Shown here in pieces: positions 14,651-14,790 of a DNA stretch of 14,790 nt. Both the position numbers and the translations under genes were made by a program. Origin of the DNA: Paracoccaceae bacterium (GTDB lineage Bacteria; Pseudomonadota; Alphaproteobacteria; Rhodobacterales; Rhodobacteraceae); assembly GCA_002400675.1 (NCBI GenBank), contig NVQY01000155.1, positions 1-14,790 on the forward strand, read 5' to 3'. The notes beneath the pieces were generated by a model. It was not told the DNA's origin and did not search any database. It was given only the letters and a program-made list of their open reading frames with translations. Numbering within the stretch: the first letter of the stretch is position 1; the number at the start of each line of letters is the position of its first letter.

Positions 14651-14790
14651 GTCCTGCCCTCTTGATTAAGCCGGTCGCGGAACCAGTCCATCGCCTTGGC
14701 GGTCTGTTGTTGCGGGGTTTCGTCCATCCCCATTTTCCGGATGTCCGCCAAGGTCACGCTGGCCAGTTCCTGACGCCATGCGGTTTCCGC
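14647..14790 (-). CDS. C-terminal end of an unidentified protein
   Basis: The last 47 codons of a leftward gene are visible, from AETAWRQELASVTLADIRK to AMDWFRDRLNQEGRT. The segment is hydrophilic and probably helical, with no recognisable motif. Its TGA overlaps the ATG of the membrane-protein gene. The gene starts beyond the right edge of the window, so its function cannot be judged. Confidence 0.75.
   Translation of the reverse strand, partial: AETAWRQELASVTLADIRKMGMDETPQQQTAKAMDWFRDRLNQEGRT

Overview
The window looks like chromosomal DNA of an alphaproteobacterium of the Rhodobacteraceae (Roseobacter group). This rests on the high-GC, Rhodobacteraceae-like MreB, RlmB and YccU-type proteins, the Tat-exported binding protein and the general gene style. 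It is inferred from remembered family sequences, not from a search.

Region 1 (1-7066) is one functional unit. A MarR-type regulator (6644-7066, +) is divergent from a leftward series: an AmiC-like periplasmic-binding-fold protein without a signal peptide (5420-6541), a flotillin/SPFH protein (3646-5295), a Tat-exported amide/urea-type substrate-binding protein (2429-3649), two LivH/LivM (UrtB/UrtC-like) permeases (1461-2327 and 424-1461) and the start of a LivG/UrtD-like ATPase (1-431, cut by the window edge). Genes from flotillin leftward overlap or nearly abut. An AT-rich palindromic site lies in the marR/amiC-like divergent gap (6586-6618). Two closely related copies in opposite orientation form a 47-bp palindrome just before the flotillin gene (5358-5404). 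This suggests that one regulator controls both promoters. The combination of cytosolic AmiC-like sensor, MarR repressor, flotillin and HAAT-family transporter is the most interesting part of the window.

Region 2 (about 7067-11620) is a decayed, mosaic accessory stretch. It holds a truncated phage-type ParB-domain gene, fused at about 7868 to a frameshifted class III aminotransferase remnant on the opposite strand. It also holds an intact mreB with no mreC behind it, two small hypothetical genes with long gene-poor spacers, and the N-terminal stub of a tyrosine integrase beside tRNA-Tyr. This is what is left when a tRNA-associated island degrades.

Region 3 (11689-14790) is ordinary core genome. 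It contains tRNA-Tyr (GTA), divergent rlmB, a YHS-domain exported protein, a strong intrinsic terminator that may end a small RNA, a YccU-type CoA-binding protein, and a convergent pair made of a five-helix, histidine-bearing membrane protein and the C-terminus of an unidentified partner.
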